NCBI GenBank assembly: GCA_003521815.1
Contig: DPHE01000069.1
Span: 65,298 to 85,255 of the forward strand
Length of the DNA: 19,958 nt
From: Colwellia sp.
GTDB lineage: Bacteria; Pseudomonadota; Gammaproteobacteria; Enterobacterales; Alteromonadaceae
Reading direction: 5' to 3'
Part shown: piece after piece, positions 1 to 7,359 of the stretch
Numbering within the stretch: position 1 is the stretch's first letter
Layout: every line of letters starts with the position of its first letter
Notes under the pieces: generated by a model
What the model saw: the letters and a program-made list of their open reading frames with translations, nothing else
Databases searched by the model: none
Told to the model about the DNA's origin: nothing
Translations under genes and position numbers: made by a program

Positions 1-24
1 GGTTGCCATATGGCAACCTTTTTT
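1..24 (+). terminator. Rho-independent terminator at left edge
   Basis: A perfect 18-bp inverted repeat at 1-18 (arms GGTTGCC/GGCAACC around a short centre) is followed directly by six T at 19-24. In this orientation it would end a plus-strand gene lying left of the window. The dehydrogenase gene reads towards it from the right and stops at 54, so the same hairpin may serve both converging genes. The T tract for the minus direction would lie before position 1 and cannot be seen. Confidence 0.75.
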
Positions 25-53
25 ATAGCTATTTTAACTACACTAAATAATGT

Positions 54-1817
54 CTATTTAGGTAATTTAAACGTCCAAATACTACCACCTTGGTTGAAGT
101 TTTTAACACGTTTAGCTACATCACCACCCCATAAAGGAACAGCGCCACCCCAGCCAGCTAATACTGAAATATATTGTTCACCATCCATTTCCCATGTAAT
201 TGGCGAACCAACGATACCTGTACCAGTATTGAATTTATATTCTTCTTTACCTGATTTAGCATTCAAACCTAATAAGTAGCCTTCAGGGTTACCTAAAAAT
301 ACTAAATTACCAGCAGTCGCTAACACACCACTCCATAACGGTGCAGTATTGTTGTAACGCCAAACTTCTTCACCCGTTTTAGGATCCATCGCTCTTAACA
401 CACCGATAAATTCTTCATTGTTAGATTTGATTGTAAAACCAGCACCTAAATAAGCTGCGCCTTTTTTATATGCCGTTGGTTCATTCCAAATATCCATTGA
501 CCATTCATTTGATGGTACATAGAATAATTCAGTGTCTTGACTGTAAGCCATTGGCATCCAGTTTTTACCACCTAGGAACGATGGTGTTGCAACAACTTGA
601 CTACCTTTTTTACCGTCTTTAGAATCAGCAGGGTTACCTGGTCTGTTACTATCAACGTAAATAGGACGACCATTCTTATCTAGACCTGAAGCCCACGAGA
701 TTTTATCTACAAATGGGAAGCCTCGAATGAAATCACCATCTTTACGGTTAAGTACATAGAAGAAACCATTACGGTCAGCAGTAGCTGCCGCTTTAACAGT
801 TTTTCCATTTTGCTTATAGTCAAAGGAAATTAATTCATTTACACCATCGTAATCCCAACCATCATGTGGTGTGGTTTGGAAATGCCAAGCAATTTTACCT
901 GTATCAGGGTCAATCGCTAAACGAGATGATGAGAAATAGTTGTCACCTGGGCGTAAATGCGAGTTCCAAGGTGCAGGGTTACCCGTACCAAAGAATAATA
1001 AATCAGTATCAGCATCATAAGTACCGCCATTCCATGGAGCAGCACCACCTGACTTCCATAAGTCAGCTGGCCACGTTTGACCGGCTTTACCACCTGAGAT
1101 ACCGTTGTCCATTTTCTTACCGTTTTTCCAGATATAGCCCATATGGCCTTCAACAGTAGGACGTTCCCATGCTATTTTACCATTTTTAGCATTATAAGCT
1201 CTAACTTTACCAACAATACCAAACTCACCACCTGCAACACCCGTAATAACTTTTCCTTTAACAATAATAGGTGCCGCTGTGATTGAATAACCAGCTTTAT
1301 AATCTTCTACTGTTTGTTTCCAAACAACTTTACCCGTATCTTTATTAAGCGCAACTAGCTTTGCATCTAAGGTACCAAAAATAACTAAATCACCGTATAA
1401 AGCAACACCACGGTTGACCACGTCACAACATGGCATTATGCCATCAGGTAAGCGTGCATCGTACTGCCAAAGTTCATCACCTGTTCTTGCATCAACAGCA
1501 AAAACACGCGAATAAGAACCACTAATGTACATAACTCCATCTTTGACCAACGGTTGTGATTCTTGACCACGTTGTTTTTCACCTCCGAGTGAAAAAGACC
1601 AAACAGGTCGCATATCTTTAACCGTTTCTGTATTGATTTTTGTCAATGGACTGTAACGTTGCGCTCTAAGGCCTAGGCCGTAAGAAACAACATCATCTGT
1701 TGTCATTTGGTCGTTGGCAATATCTTTGTTGGTTACATTAGCATTTGCCATACCTGTTAGCGCTAATGAGACCATCATCGATAATGACAATACTTTAGTT
1801 TTTGTCGTTTTAATCAT
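54..1817 (-). CDS. PQQ-dependent alcohol dehydrogenase, lanthanide (XoxF/ExaF/PedH) type
   Basis: Periplasmic quinoprotein of 587 aa that oxidises a primary alcohol to the aldehyde with PQQ and a metal ion, passing electrons to a c-type cytochrome. Residues 1 to about 26 form a Sec signal peptide ending ANA. The rest is an eight-bladed propeller with tryptophan-docking repeats. The vicinal disulfide pair that covers PQQ is Cys130-Cys131. Metal ligands by position are Glu197 (GGEFG), Asn280 (GTGN) and the catalytic Asp322. Residue 324, two after the catalytic Asp, is Asp (WDYDG). Calcium enzymes usually have Ala or Ser there, so a lanthanide metal is predicted. There is no C-terminal haem motif, so this is a type I enzyme, not a quinohaemoprotein. 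A strong GAGGG ribosome site lies 7 nt before the ATG. It is the third gene after the cytochrome and binding protein, but a 177-bp gap with its own -10-like box suggests extra independent expression. The substrate (ethanol, 2-phenylethanol or other) cannot be read from sequence. Confidence 0.95.
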   Translation of the reverse strand: MIKTTKTKVLSLSMMVSLALTGMANANVTNKDIANDQMTTDDVVSYGLGLRAQRYSPLTKINTETVKDMRPVWSFSLGGEKQRGQESQPLVKDGVMYISGSYSRVFAVDARTGDELWQYDARLPDGIMPCCDVVNRGVALYGDLVIFGTLDAKLVALNKDTGKVVWKQTVEDYKAGYSITAAPIIVKGKVITGVAGGEFGIVGKVRAYNAKNGKIAWERPTVEGHMGYIWKNGKKMDNGISGGKAGQTWPADLWKSGGAAPWNGGTYDADTDLLFFGTGNPAPWNSHLRPGDNYFSSSRLAIDPDTGKIAWHFQTTPHDGWDYDGVNELISFDYKQNGKTVKAAATADRNGFFYVLNRKDGDFIRGFPFVDKISWASGLDKNGRPIYVDSNRPGNPADSKDGKKGSQVVATPSFLGGKNWMPMAYSQDTELFYVPSNEWSMDIWNEPTAYKKGAAYLGAGFTIKSNNEEFIGVLRAMDPKTGEEVWRYNNTAPLWSGVLATAGNLVFLGNPEGYLLGLNAKSGKEEYKFNTGTGIVGSPITWEMDGEQYISVLAGWGGAVPLWGGDVAKRVKNFNQGGSIWTFKLPK

Positions 1818-1879
1818 TGTTTTTCCCTCATGGAATTGAATCTACAATATTTGCTTTTGGTGTTGTTATTTTTACTTTT

Positions 1880-1885
1880 ATTATA
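1880..1885 (-). promoter_or_regulatory. Candidate -10 box for the PQQ dehydrogenase gene
   Basis: Read on the minus strand this is a perfect TATAAT, 62 bp before the dehydrogenase start codon. No good -35 hexamer is seen 16-18 bp upstream, which would fit an activator-dependent promoter. It lies 83 bp from the dyad motif at 1969-1990, farther than in the cytochrome promoter, so the two may not work together. Confidence 0.35.
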
Positions 1886-1968
1886 GCCTGCTAAATTTAG
1901 TTGAATCATACAGGTTGAATTAATCATAAAATATTATTCTATTGTTAACTACTGAACAGCAGTATGAA

Positions 1969-1990
1969 TTTGCCTCATCATTTAGGATGA
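1969..1990 (-). promoter_or_regulatory. Dyad motif, copy 1 (upstream of dehydrogenase)
   Basis: Read on the minus strand, this 22-bp element contains TCATC, six bases, then GATGA (a perfect inverted repeat), followed by GGCAAA. It matches the element at 3410-3431 at 19 of 22 positions. It starts 4 bases after the stop codon of the binding-protein gene and about 150 bp before the dehydrogenase ATG. A dimeric response regulator of the ExaE/PedR/AgmR (LuxR-type) family is a reasonable guess for the binder; no such gene lies in the window. Confidence 0.45.
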
Positions 1991-1994
1991 CTAC

Positions 1995-2882
1995 TTATTC
2001 AGAGGTTTTATAAAGGTTAGGTATTTTATATATCACGTTATATTTAGCGAAAATCCCCTTCATTTCGCCTGTCTTTATCATGTGTTCAACGATATCAGCT
2101 ACCGCATAACCTAATTGTCGATAGTCAACTTTTATGGCCATACCGATGTCCCACTCTTGTTGCCCCATCATAGGGAAAGCATTTTTAGCGAGAGGGTAGT
2201 TTGTTTTAGAAAGTCCACCTTGATAGTGACTAATTTGACTGGTTAGTCCCATTACTGCATCCACCTTACTTTCGGTCATTGCTTTAATGGCTTCGCTAAT
2301 TGATGGGTATTGTTTAGCGTGATCTCTCATGTTACCGCGAAAAGCAGAAGTGAGATAAAATTGAGGAATAGAATCGACTTCAACACCAATATCATGATAT
2401 TGAAAAACAGCAATAGTTTCTACTGAGTCAATTTTTTTACTATTAAAAATAATCTTCCAGGACTCAGTATGAAAAGGCGCAAACATGTGAACATGTTGAT
2501 GGGCTAGCTCGCCTATGTCATCTCGTAATAAAGAATAATCTCTATCGTATGGGACTCTTAACATCAGATCCGCAACTGTTCGATTCAGAAAGTGTCCTTT
2601 CCATATATGGTTACGCAGATCATCATCAGAACTCTCATCGGCAGTCATCCAACGTAAACGAAGTTTAACACCCAGTTTTTTTGCGATAGCGTGTGCTAAA
2701 TCAACATCTATCCCTTTTCCTTCACCATTATCAACATATGAAAACGGTTTATAGTCGCTATAGACAGCAATAACAATTTCATTGTTTTCTATAATGTCAT
2801 CATAAGATCGCGAAAAAGCTGTTGTACAAAGAAACCAGCAACAGCTTAAAGAAAGAAAAAGTAAACGTGGATTATTATTCAT
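1995..2882 (-). CDS. Quinoprotein dehydrogenase-associated periplasmic binding protein (MoxJ/XoxJ/PedG-like)
   Basis: A 295-aa periplasmic protein with the type 2 solute-binding fold of SBP_bac_3. The N-terminus is a signal peptide (hydrophobic residues about 8-24, with a Cys pair), then the typical opening strand 'IVIAVYSDYKPFSYVD' and 'GKGIDVDLAHAIAKKLG'. Family members sit beside PQQ dehydrogenases (MxaJ, XoxJ, PedG). They are thought to act in maturation or activation of the dehydrogenase, not in transport. I chose the ATG at 2882; a TTG one codon upstream is possible. The start overlaps the cytochrome stop by 8 bases, so the two are translationally coupled. This context, the same order as xoxG-xoxJ beside xoxF, supports the assignment. 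The role itself is inferred from the family. Confidence 0.85.
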   Translation of the reverse strand: MNNNPRLLFLSLSCCWFLCTTAFSRSYDDIIENNEIVIAVYSDYKPFSYVDNGEGKGIDVDLAHAIAKKLGVKLRLRWMTADESSDDDLRNHIWKGHFLNRTVADLMLRVPYDRDYSLLRDDIGELAHQHVHMFAPFHTESWKIIFNSKKIDSVETIAVFQYHDIGVEVDSIPQFYLTSAFRGNMRDHAKQYPSISEAIKAMTESKVDAVMGLTSQISHYQGGLSKTNYPLAKNAFPMMGQQEWDIGMAIKVDYRQLGYAVADIVEHMIKTGEMKGIFAKYNVIYKIPNLYKTSE

Positions 2883-3315
2883 CAATACTAACAGATTCTA
2901 ACCAAGTTTTAACCGCCCAAAGTGCCTCTGGAGTCAAATGTTCGATCATTTTTGGCATATACACCGCGCCATTACGTACCGCGCCATTTACTACGCGATA
3001 ACCATACCACTCATCACCATCATAATCAGTTGCTAGCATACGTAGATCAGGTGCTATGCCACCAGAAATACCACTTAGGCCATGACAACGAGCACAATTT
3101 TGGTTATAGGCTGACGCACCAACACTAAGTATCGCCTTACGAACTTCACCGGTTTCTTCACGATAAGGATTTCTTTCAAGCCATTCTTCCCCTAATTGAG
3201 GTAATTCAGATGTATCTATTGATTGTGGCGTTACCGATCCATGACCTGATACCCCATATGAAGTGATAGATATACAGGCTATAAAGCATTTATGCTTAAA
3301 ACTTAACTTAGTCAT
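2875..3315 (-). CDS. pedF: Cytochrome c-550, PedF type
   Basis: A 146-aa periplasmic monohaem cytochrome, the likely electron acceptor of the PQQ dehydrogenase encoded two genes downstream. Residues 1 to about 24 are a signal peptide. Haem attachment is CARCH at 74-78, and the probable distal ligand is Met120 (YMPKM). The conserved blocks of the PedF family are visible: 'HGSVTPQSIDT', 'LGEEWLERNPYR', 'AYNQNCARCHGLSGISGG' and 'APDLR', then 'RNGAVYMP' and 'ALWAVKTWLE'. It heads the minus-strand operon, 276 bp from the divergent plus-strand operon. A perfect minus-strand TATAAT lies 78 bp upstream and a dyad motif just behind it. I am confident of the family; the direct pairing with this dehydrogenase is inferred from synteny. 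Confidence 0.92.
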   Translation of the reverse strand: MTKLSFKHKCFIACISITSYGVSGHGSVTPQSIDTSELPQLGEEWLERNPYREETGEVRKAILSVGASAYNQNCARCHGLSGISGGIAPDLRMLATDYDGDEWYGYRVVNGAVRNGAVYMPKMIEHLTPEALWAVKTWLESVSIDE

Positions 3316-3359
3316 TTTTAAAATCTCTTGGTTCTTGCTTCTACTTTTAAATTTTAGGA

Positions 3360-3381
3360 AAACTAGTCTAACGAATAGTTT
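3360..3381. repeat. Short inverted repeat in the divergent region
   Basis: AAACTA at 3360-3365 and its exact complement TAGTTT at 3376-3381 flank a 10-base spacer. It lies just downstream of the predicted minus-strand -10 box, where a repressor site or a leader hairpin could act. In DNA this AT-rich, a 6-bp repeat could be chance. Confidence 0.2.
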
Positions 3382-3392
3382 GTTGTTTCCGA

Positions 3393-3398
3393 ATTATA
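3393..3398 (-). promoter_or_regulatory. Candidate -10 box for the cytochrome operon
   Basis: Perfect TATAAT on the minus strand, 77 bp before the cytochrome ATG. There is no recognisable -35 hexamer at 17 bp. Instead the 22-bp dyad motif begins 11 bp upstream and would cover roughly -24 to -45, where a class II activator binds. This arrangement suggests activated transcription. Confidence 0.45.
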
Positions 3399-3409
3399 CT
3401 TTAGATATG

Positions 3410-3431
3410 TTAGCCTCATCCTTTAGTATGA
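3410..3431 (-). promoter_or_regulatory. Dyad motif, copy 2 (cytochrome promoter)
   Basis: On the minus strand this reads TCATACTAAAGGATGAGGC followed by TAA, and matches the copy at 1969-1990 at 19 of 22 positions. The core is a near-palindrome (TCAT, eight bases, ATGA). Its placement over the -35 region of the cytochrome promoter makes it a good candidate operator. It could also influence the divergent operon starting at 3592. Confidence 0.5.
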
Positions 3432-3525
3432 TTTTAATCAGCCTTCCTTATAAAAAACAAAGAAAAACACTTAAAAAACAAGCGGTTAATAATAAAGCAT
3501 AATTAACACACTACCTATAATTCAG

Positions 3526-3554
3526 TTGATGACTACTATATCATGATAAATAAT
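3526..3554 (+). promoter_or_regulatory. Candidate sigma-70 promoter for the ABC/PedABC operon
   Basis: TTGATG at 3526-3531, a 17-bp spacer, then AATAAT at 3549-3554 (4/6 and 5/6 matches to consensus). The spacer holds a perfect 10-bp palindrome, TATCATGATA, at 3539-3548. The box ends 37 bp before the start codon of the binding-protein gene. The region is AT-rich, so chance matches are common. Confidence 0.35.
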
Positions 3555-3591
3555 AAGACTTTATGACTTCTCTAGCTGAGATTGAAATTCC

Positions 3592-4782
3592 ATGCTAATA
3601 CAAATTGCACATAAAAATATAACATTAATAAGCTTTTTCTTTTTTGCTCTATTATCTAGCTTTGGTGTTTTTTCAACCCCTTTATCTATTGATATCATTT
3701 ATCTAAAACTTCATCAACAGCATACACCGGCATTATCAAATATTTTAAAGATGCCAAATGATAGTGGCTATCAAGGAGCAAGGTTAGCAATCGAAGACTC
3801 AAATACCACCGGAAAATTTTTACAGCAACATTTTAATCTGGCACCCTTTGAGTTTACCAAACAGCAAAACTTACTGACGCGTTTAAAAGAAGAATTCAGC
3901 CTTGGAAAAGCTATTTTCATCCTTGATGCCCCACTCCCTGTATTGAATAAAATCAATCTTTGGGCGAAGAATAAAAACATTTTATTATTTAATATAAGTG
4001 AGTTTTCCAATAACTTACGTCATAATCACTGCCTAAGTACTATTCTGCATACGGCGCCAAGTCATGCGATGAAATCTGATGCACTGGCTCAATGGCTGCT
4101 TTATCGACGTTTGCATAACGTTTTGCTAATTCGTGGCGAAAAACCTGCTGATATTGCTTTAGCTAAATCATTCAAACGCTCAGCTAAACGCTATGGTCTT
4201 AAAATAATTTCAGAAAAAACATGGAGTTTTAATACTGATCTCAGACGAAGCGCCCAACAAGAAATACCACTTTTCACACAAACATCTAAAGAATATGATG
4301 TTGTCTATGTTGCCGACCAAATTAAAGATTTTGCCGAGTACATTCCGTTTAACACCTATCTACCTAGGCCTGTTGCTGGCTCTGCAGGGCTCGAAGCATT
4401 ATCTTGGCACAAAGTAATAGAGCAATGGGGAGCGGCACAATTACAAACTCGCTTTACTCAATTAACGAACCGCTATATGAATGAAATTGACTTTAATGGT
4501 TACCTTGCCGTACGATCTGTTGCCCAAGCCGTTCATAAAACCAACTCGGCATCCGTTAAAGAGTTAATCGTTTACATAAAATCAACTGATTTTAAATTGG
4601 CGGCCTATAAGGGACGCAAGCTTAGTTTTCGTACTTGGAACGGACAGTTAAGAATGCCTATCGCTTTAGTACAACCTCATGGTTTAGTATCTCAGTCTCC
4701 TCAAGCAGGAATTTTGCATCCTATTACTGAATTAGATACGTTAGGTTTTGATCAACAGGAGTCTGAATGCGATGCCAATTAA
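3592..4782 (+). CDS. ABC transporter substrate-binding protein of the PQQ-alcohol dehydrogenase system
   Basis: A 396-aa periplasmic protein. A signal peptide covers about residues 1-29 (hydrophobic run, then FSTPLS). The mature part resembles branched-chain amino-acid type (type 1) binding proteins: 'DSGYQGARLAIEDSN', then alternating strand and helix segments and 'YDVVYVADQ' late in the protein. I recognise it as the binding subunit found only with PQQ alcohol dehydrogenases, one of the PedA1/PedA2 partners in Pseudomonas putida; a similar periplasmic protein is LutA in Methylorubrum. The ligand is uncertain. Older annotation suggests alcohol or aldehyde handling, while work on P. putida and M. 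extorquens points to lanthanide uptake. It heads an operon with the next four genes. The ribosome site before the ATG is weak, but no upstream start exists. Confidence 0.82.
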   Translation: MLIQIAHKNITLISFFFFALLSSFGVFSTPLSIDIIYLKLHQQHTPALSNILKMPNDSGYQGARLAIEDSNTTGKFLQQHFNLAPFEFTKQQNLLTRLKEEFSLGKAIFILDAPLPVLNKINLWAKNKNILLFNISEFSNNLRHNHCLSTILHTAPSHAMKSDALAQWLLYRRLHNVLLIRGEKPADIALAKSFKRSAKRYGLKIISEKTWSFNTDLRRSAQQEIPLFTQTSKEYDVVYVADQIKDFAEYIPFNTYLPRPVAGSAGLEALSWHKVIEQWGAAQLQTRFTQLTNRYMNEIDFNGYLAVRSVAQAVHKTNSASVKELIVYIKSTDFKLAAYKGRKLSFRTWNGQLRMPIALVQPHGLVSQSPQAGILHPITELDTLGFDQQESECDAN

Positions 4783-4830
4783 TTATTACACGAACTTTCA
4801 AATAAGCACATTACCTTTAAAAGGCAGATT

Positions 4831-5802
4831 ATGAACATAAAATTTTTACTTGGCTTATTTTTTATTAGTCAGAGTTTATTAGTAACAGCGACTGAGTTGG
4901 CTTATGTTACCAACGAGAAAGACGATAATATCTCGGTGATAGATATTGAACAACAAAAAGTAATTAAAGAGATTTCTGTCGGTCAAAGGCCAAGAGGTAT
5001 TATTTTTAATCACGATCAATCACTTGCTTATATATGCGCTAGTGACTCTGACCGTATTCAAATACTCGATTTAGATACCGAGGAAATAGTGGGTGAATTA
5101 CCATCAGGCGAAGACCCTGAAACAATTGCGCTGCACCCTAACGGTAAAATTATTTATACCTCAAATGAAGACGATGCTATTTTAACGGTAATAGACATTG
5201 CCACTAGCGAAGTTATTACTCAAATCGATGTTGGGGTTGAACCGGAAGGTCTAGCAGTAAGCCCTGATGGTAAGCTGGTTGTTGTTACTTCAGAAACAAC
5301 CAATATGGTGCATTGGATAGACACAAAAACTAATAAAATAATTGCCAATACGTTAGTCGGTGCAAGGCCTAGATCGGCTCAGTTTACTCAAAATAATAAA
5401 CTTTTATGGGTAAGCTCTGAAATTGGTGGTGGAGTCGTCGTTATGGACGTTGCCAGTAAAAAAATAATTAAAGAGTTTACGTTTAACATTCGTGGTATTC
5501 ATCGAGATAGAGTTCAACCCGTCGGCATAGAGTTAAGCCTCGATGGCCATTATGCTTTTGTTGCCTTGGGGCCAGCAAACCATGTGGCTGTAATTAACAG
5601 AAAAACCATGGAGATTGAAAAATATTTATTAGTTGGCCGCCGAGTTTGGCAATTAGCATTAACTCAGGATCAAAGCCAACTGCTTACGACCAATGGTATT
5701 AGTGGTGATGTCTCTATTATTGATGTCAATAAAATGAAAGTAACAAAATCAATAAAAGTAGGTCGTTACCCCTGGGGTGTCGCTATTAGACACAGTAAAT
5801 AA
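4831..5802 (+). CDS. PQQ-dependent catabolism-associated YVTN beta-propeller protein
   Basis: A 323-aa secreted protein with signal peptide residues 1 to about 20. It then has about seven repeats of the YVTN/SMP-30-like type, each carrying a pattern like 'ISVIDIxxxxVIKxIxVGxxPxGIxxxxD' (first at about 24-62, second at about 65-104). Such propellers fold as a closed ring. This one belongs to the family found beside PQQ dehydrogenases and the associated ABC transporter. It sits 48 bp after the binding-protein gene and 19 bp before the ATPase gene, so it is a fixed part of the same operon and probably acts in the periplasm with the transporter. Its ligand is unknown. It has no tryptophan-docking motifs, so it is not a quinoprotein itself. 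Confidence 0.85.
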   Translation: MNIKFLLGLFFISQSLLVTATELAYVTNEKDDNISVIDIEQQKVIKEISVGQRPRGIIFNHDQSLAYICASDSDRIQILDLDTEEIVGELPSGEDPETIALHPNGKIIYTSNEDDAILTVIDIATSEVITQIDVGVEPEGLAVSPDGKLVVVTSETTNMVHWIDTKTNKIIANTLVGARPRSAQFTQNNKLLWVSSEIGGGVVVMDVASKKIIKEFTFNIRGIHRDRVQPVGIELSLDGHYAFVALGPANHVAVINRKTMEIEKYLLVGRRVWQLALTQDQSQLLTTNGISGDVSIIDVNKMKVTKSIKVGRYPWGVAIRHSK

Positions 5803-5821
5803 TAAGTGAAGGAGTAATAGT

Positions 5822-6550
5822 ATGAGCATAGTGATCAACGATTTATCTTTCGCTTATGGAAAAAAAACAGCGCTTAATAAAGTAAACCTATCGTTAACCA
5901 TGGGGTTTAACGTGTTATTAGGCCCAAATGGTGCTGGTAAAAGTACATTGTTTTCATTATTAACAGGGCTCACACAAACGGTTCATGGCACTATTAACAT
6001 TAACGAAAAGGATTTGAGTCATAATAAATCACAAATAATGTCTCAAATGGGCGTTGTTTTTCAACAAAGTACCTTAGATTTAGATTTATCAGTAAAACAA
6101 AACCTGCTTTATTATGCTTCTTTACATGGCATAGCTCCGAGAAAAGCACTGATCAATATTGAACTTATTTTATCTCAATTAAGTTTAACTGAACGTTTAC
6201 ACGATAAAGTCAGAACGTTAAATGGTGGCCATAGACGGCGTGTAGAAATTGCCCGCGCACTCATTCATCAACCTAAAGTGTTATTACTTGATGAACCTAC
6301 CGTTGGTTTAGATGTTGAGAGCCGTTTATTAATTATTTCATATGTACGTAACCTGTGTACCGATCTTGGGATTTGTGTCTTGTGGACCACTCATTTAATG
6401 GACGAAGTAGAGCAAAGCGATCAACTGATTATTATCAACAAAGGTGAAATTCAAGCACACAACCAAAGCAGTTTATTGTGTGAACAATATAACGTAGATG
6501 ATATTAACCAACTGTACTTTGCTTTAACCAAAAATGCGGAGGCAGTATGA
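5822..6550 (+). CDS. pedB: ABC transporter ATP-binding subunit, PQQ-alcohol dehydrogenase associated
   Basis: A 242-aa cytoplasmic ATPase driving the permease encoded next. Walker A is GPNGAGKST at 34-42, the Q-loop Gln is at about 81, Walker B is VLLLDEP at 153-159 and the switch His is 191. The signature loop at 133-137 reads LNGGH instead of the usual LSGGQ, with conserved RRRVEIARAL after it; Asn for the Ser of the signature is unusual. An AAGGAG ribosome site lies 7 nt before the ATG. The stop overlaps the permease start as ATGA, which couples translation. The sequence type is that of efflux-like (ABC-2) ATPases. Linkage to a periplasmic binding protein argues for import or envelope transfer, and the P. 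putida PedA1A2BC homologue was tied to lanthanide-dependent growth. Confidence 0.88.
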   Translation: MSIVINDLSFAYGKKTALNKVNLSLTMGFNVLLGPNGAGKSTLFSLLTGLTQTVHGTININEKDLSHNKSQIMSQMGVVFQQSTLDLDLSVKQNLLYYASLHGIAPRKALINIELILSQLSLTERLHDKVRTLNGGHRRRVEIARALIHQPKVLLLDEPTVGLDVESRLLIISYVRNLCTDLGICVLWTTHLMDEVEQSDQLIIINKGEIQAHNQSSLLCEQYNVDDINQLYFALTKNAEAV

Positions 6551-7335
6551 CCTTAAATAATTATTTTTATTGCTGCGTTGGCATTGTAAAACGTGAAACT
6601 TCACGATTTTTTCAACAACGTTCACGTTTATTTAGTGCCTTGGTTAGGCCCCTATTATGGCTAATTGTTTTTGCTGCAGGCTTTAGGGCTGCCTTAGGTG
6701 TTTCTATCATGGAACCTTATGGCACTTATATTACCTACCAAGAATATATCATTCCCGGCTTATGTTGCATGATCGTACTATTTAATGGCATGCAAAGCTC
6801 ACTTTCCATGGTATATGATCGAGAAATGGGTAGTATGAAAGTATTGTTAATGAGCCCGTTACCCATGCCTTTCTTATTATCTTGTAAACTAATTGCCATT
6901 GCTTTTTTATCGTTAATGCAAGTGTATGTTTTTTTACTTTGTGCACAACTGGTTGATGTTGATATATCACTGTTGGGTTACTTAACAGCAGTACCCGCCG
7001 TTTTTCTTATTGCTTTTTTCTTAGGTGCTTTAGGTTTACTGTTATCGAGTTTGATCAAACAATTAGAAAATTTTGCAGGGGTAATGAACTTTGTTATTTT
7101 CCCCATGTTCTTTCTTTCAAGTGCTTTATATCCCTTGTGGAAAATGCAAGAAGCCAGTATTTGGATCTATTGGCTTTGTCAGTACAATCCCTTTACCTAT
7201 TGTGTTGAGTTATTGCGATTTGCACTCTTTGGACAATTCAACTTAATGGCTTTTAGCATAGTATTAAGTGCCACTCTAATAACCGCTGTTTTAGCACTGA
7301 TTAGTTTTAGTCCTAAATTTAGTCAAAAAAGATAA
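6547..7335 (+). CDS. pedC: ABC-2 type permease, PedC family
   Basis: A 262-aa integral inner-membrane protein with about six hydrophobic helices: near residues 28-48, 60-82, 103-128, 135-160, 168-192 and 233-255. It carries the ABC-2 core signature 'VYDREMGSMKVLLMSPLP' in the loop after the second helix. With the ATPase it forms the transporter found beside PQQ dehydrogenases. PedC was first proposed to export toxic phenylethanol metabolites; later work connects the system with rare-earth uptake. The start overlaps the ATPase stop by 4 bases, and the peptidase gene follows after 24 bases. Confidence 0.88.
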   Translation: MTLNNYFYCCVGIVKRETSRFFQQRSRLFSALVRPLLWLIVFAAGFRAALGVSIMEPYGTYITYQEYIIPGLCCMIVLFNGMQSSLSMVYDREMGSMKVLLMSPLPMPFLLSCKLIAIAFLSLMQVYVFLLCAQLVDVDISLLGYLTAVPAVFLIAFFLGALGLLLSSLIKQLENFAGVMNFVIFPMFFLSSALYPLWKMQEASIWIYWLCQYNPFTYCVELLRFALFGQFNLMAFSIVLSATLITAVLALISFSPKFSQKR

Positions 7336-7359
7336 ATGTTAACTCATAGGTATCGATAA

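Noticed and set aside
866..1159. Frames inside the dehydrogenase gene on both strands
   Set aside because: They lie fully within a strongly supported gene and show no family pattern.
3263..3502. Plus-strand frame across the divergent region
   Set aside because: It overlaps the cytochrome start and the promoter elements, ends in a Lys-rich AT artefact, and has no ribosome site.
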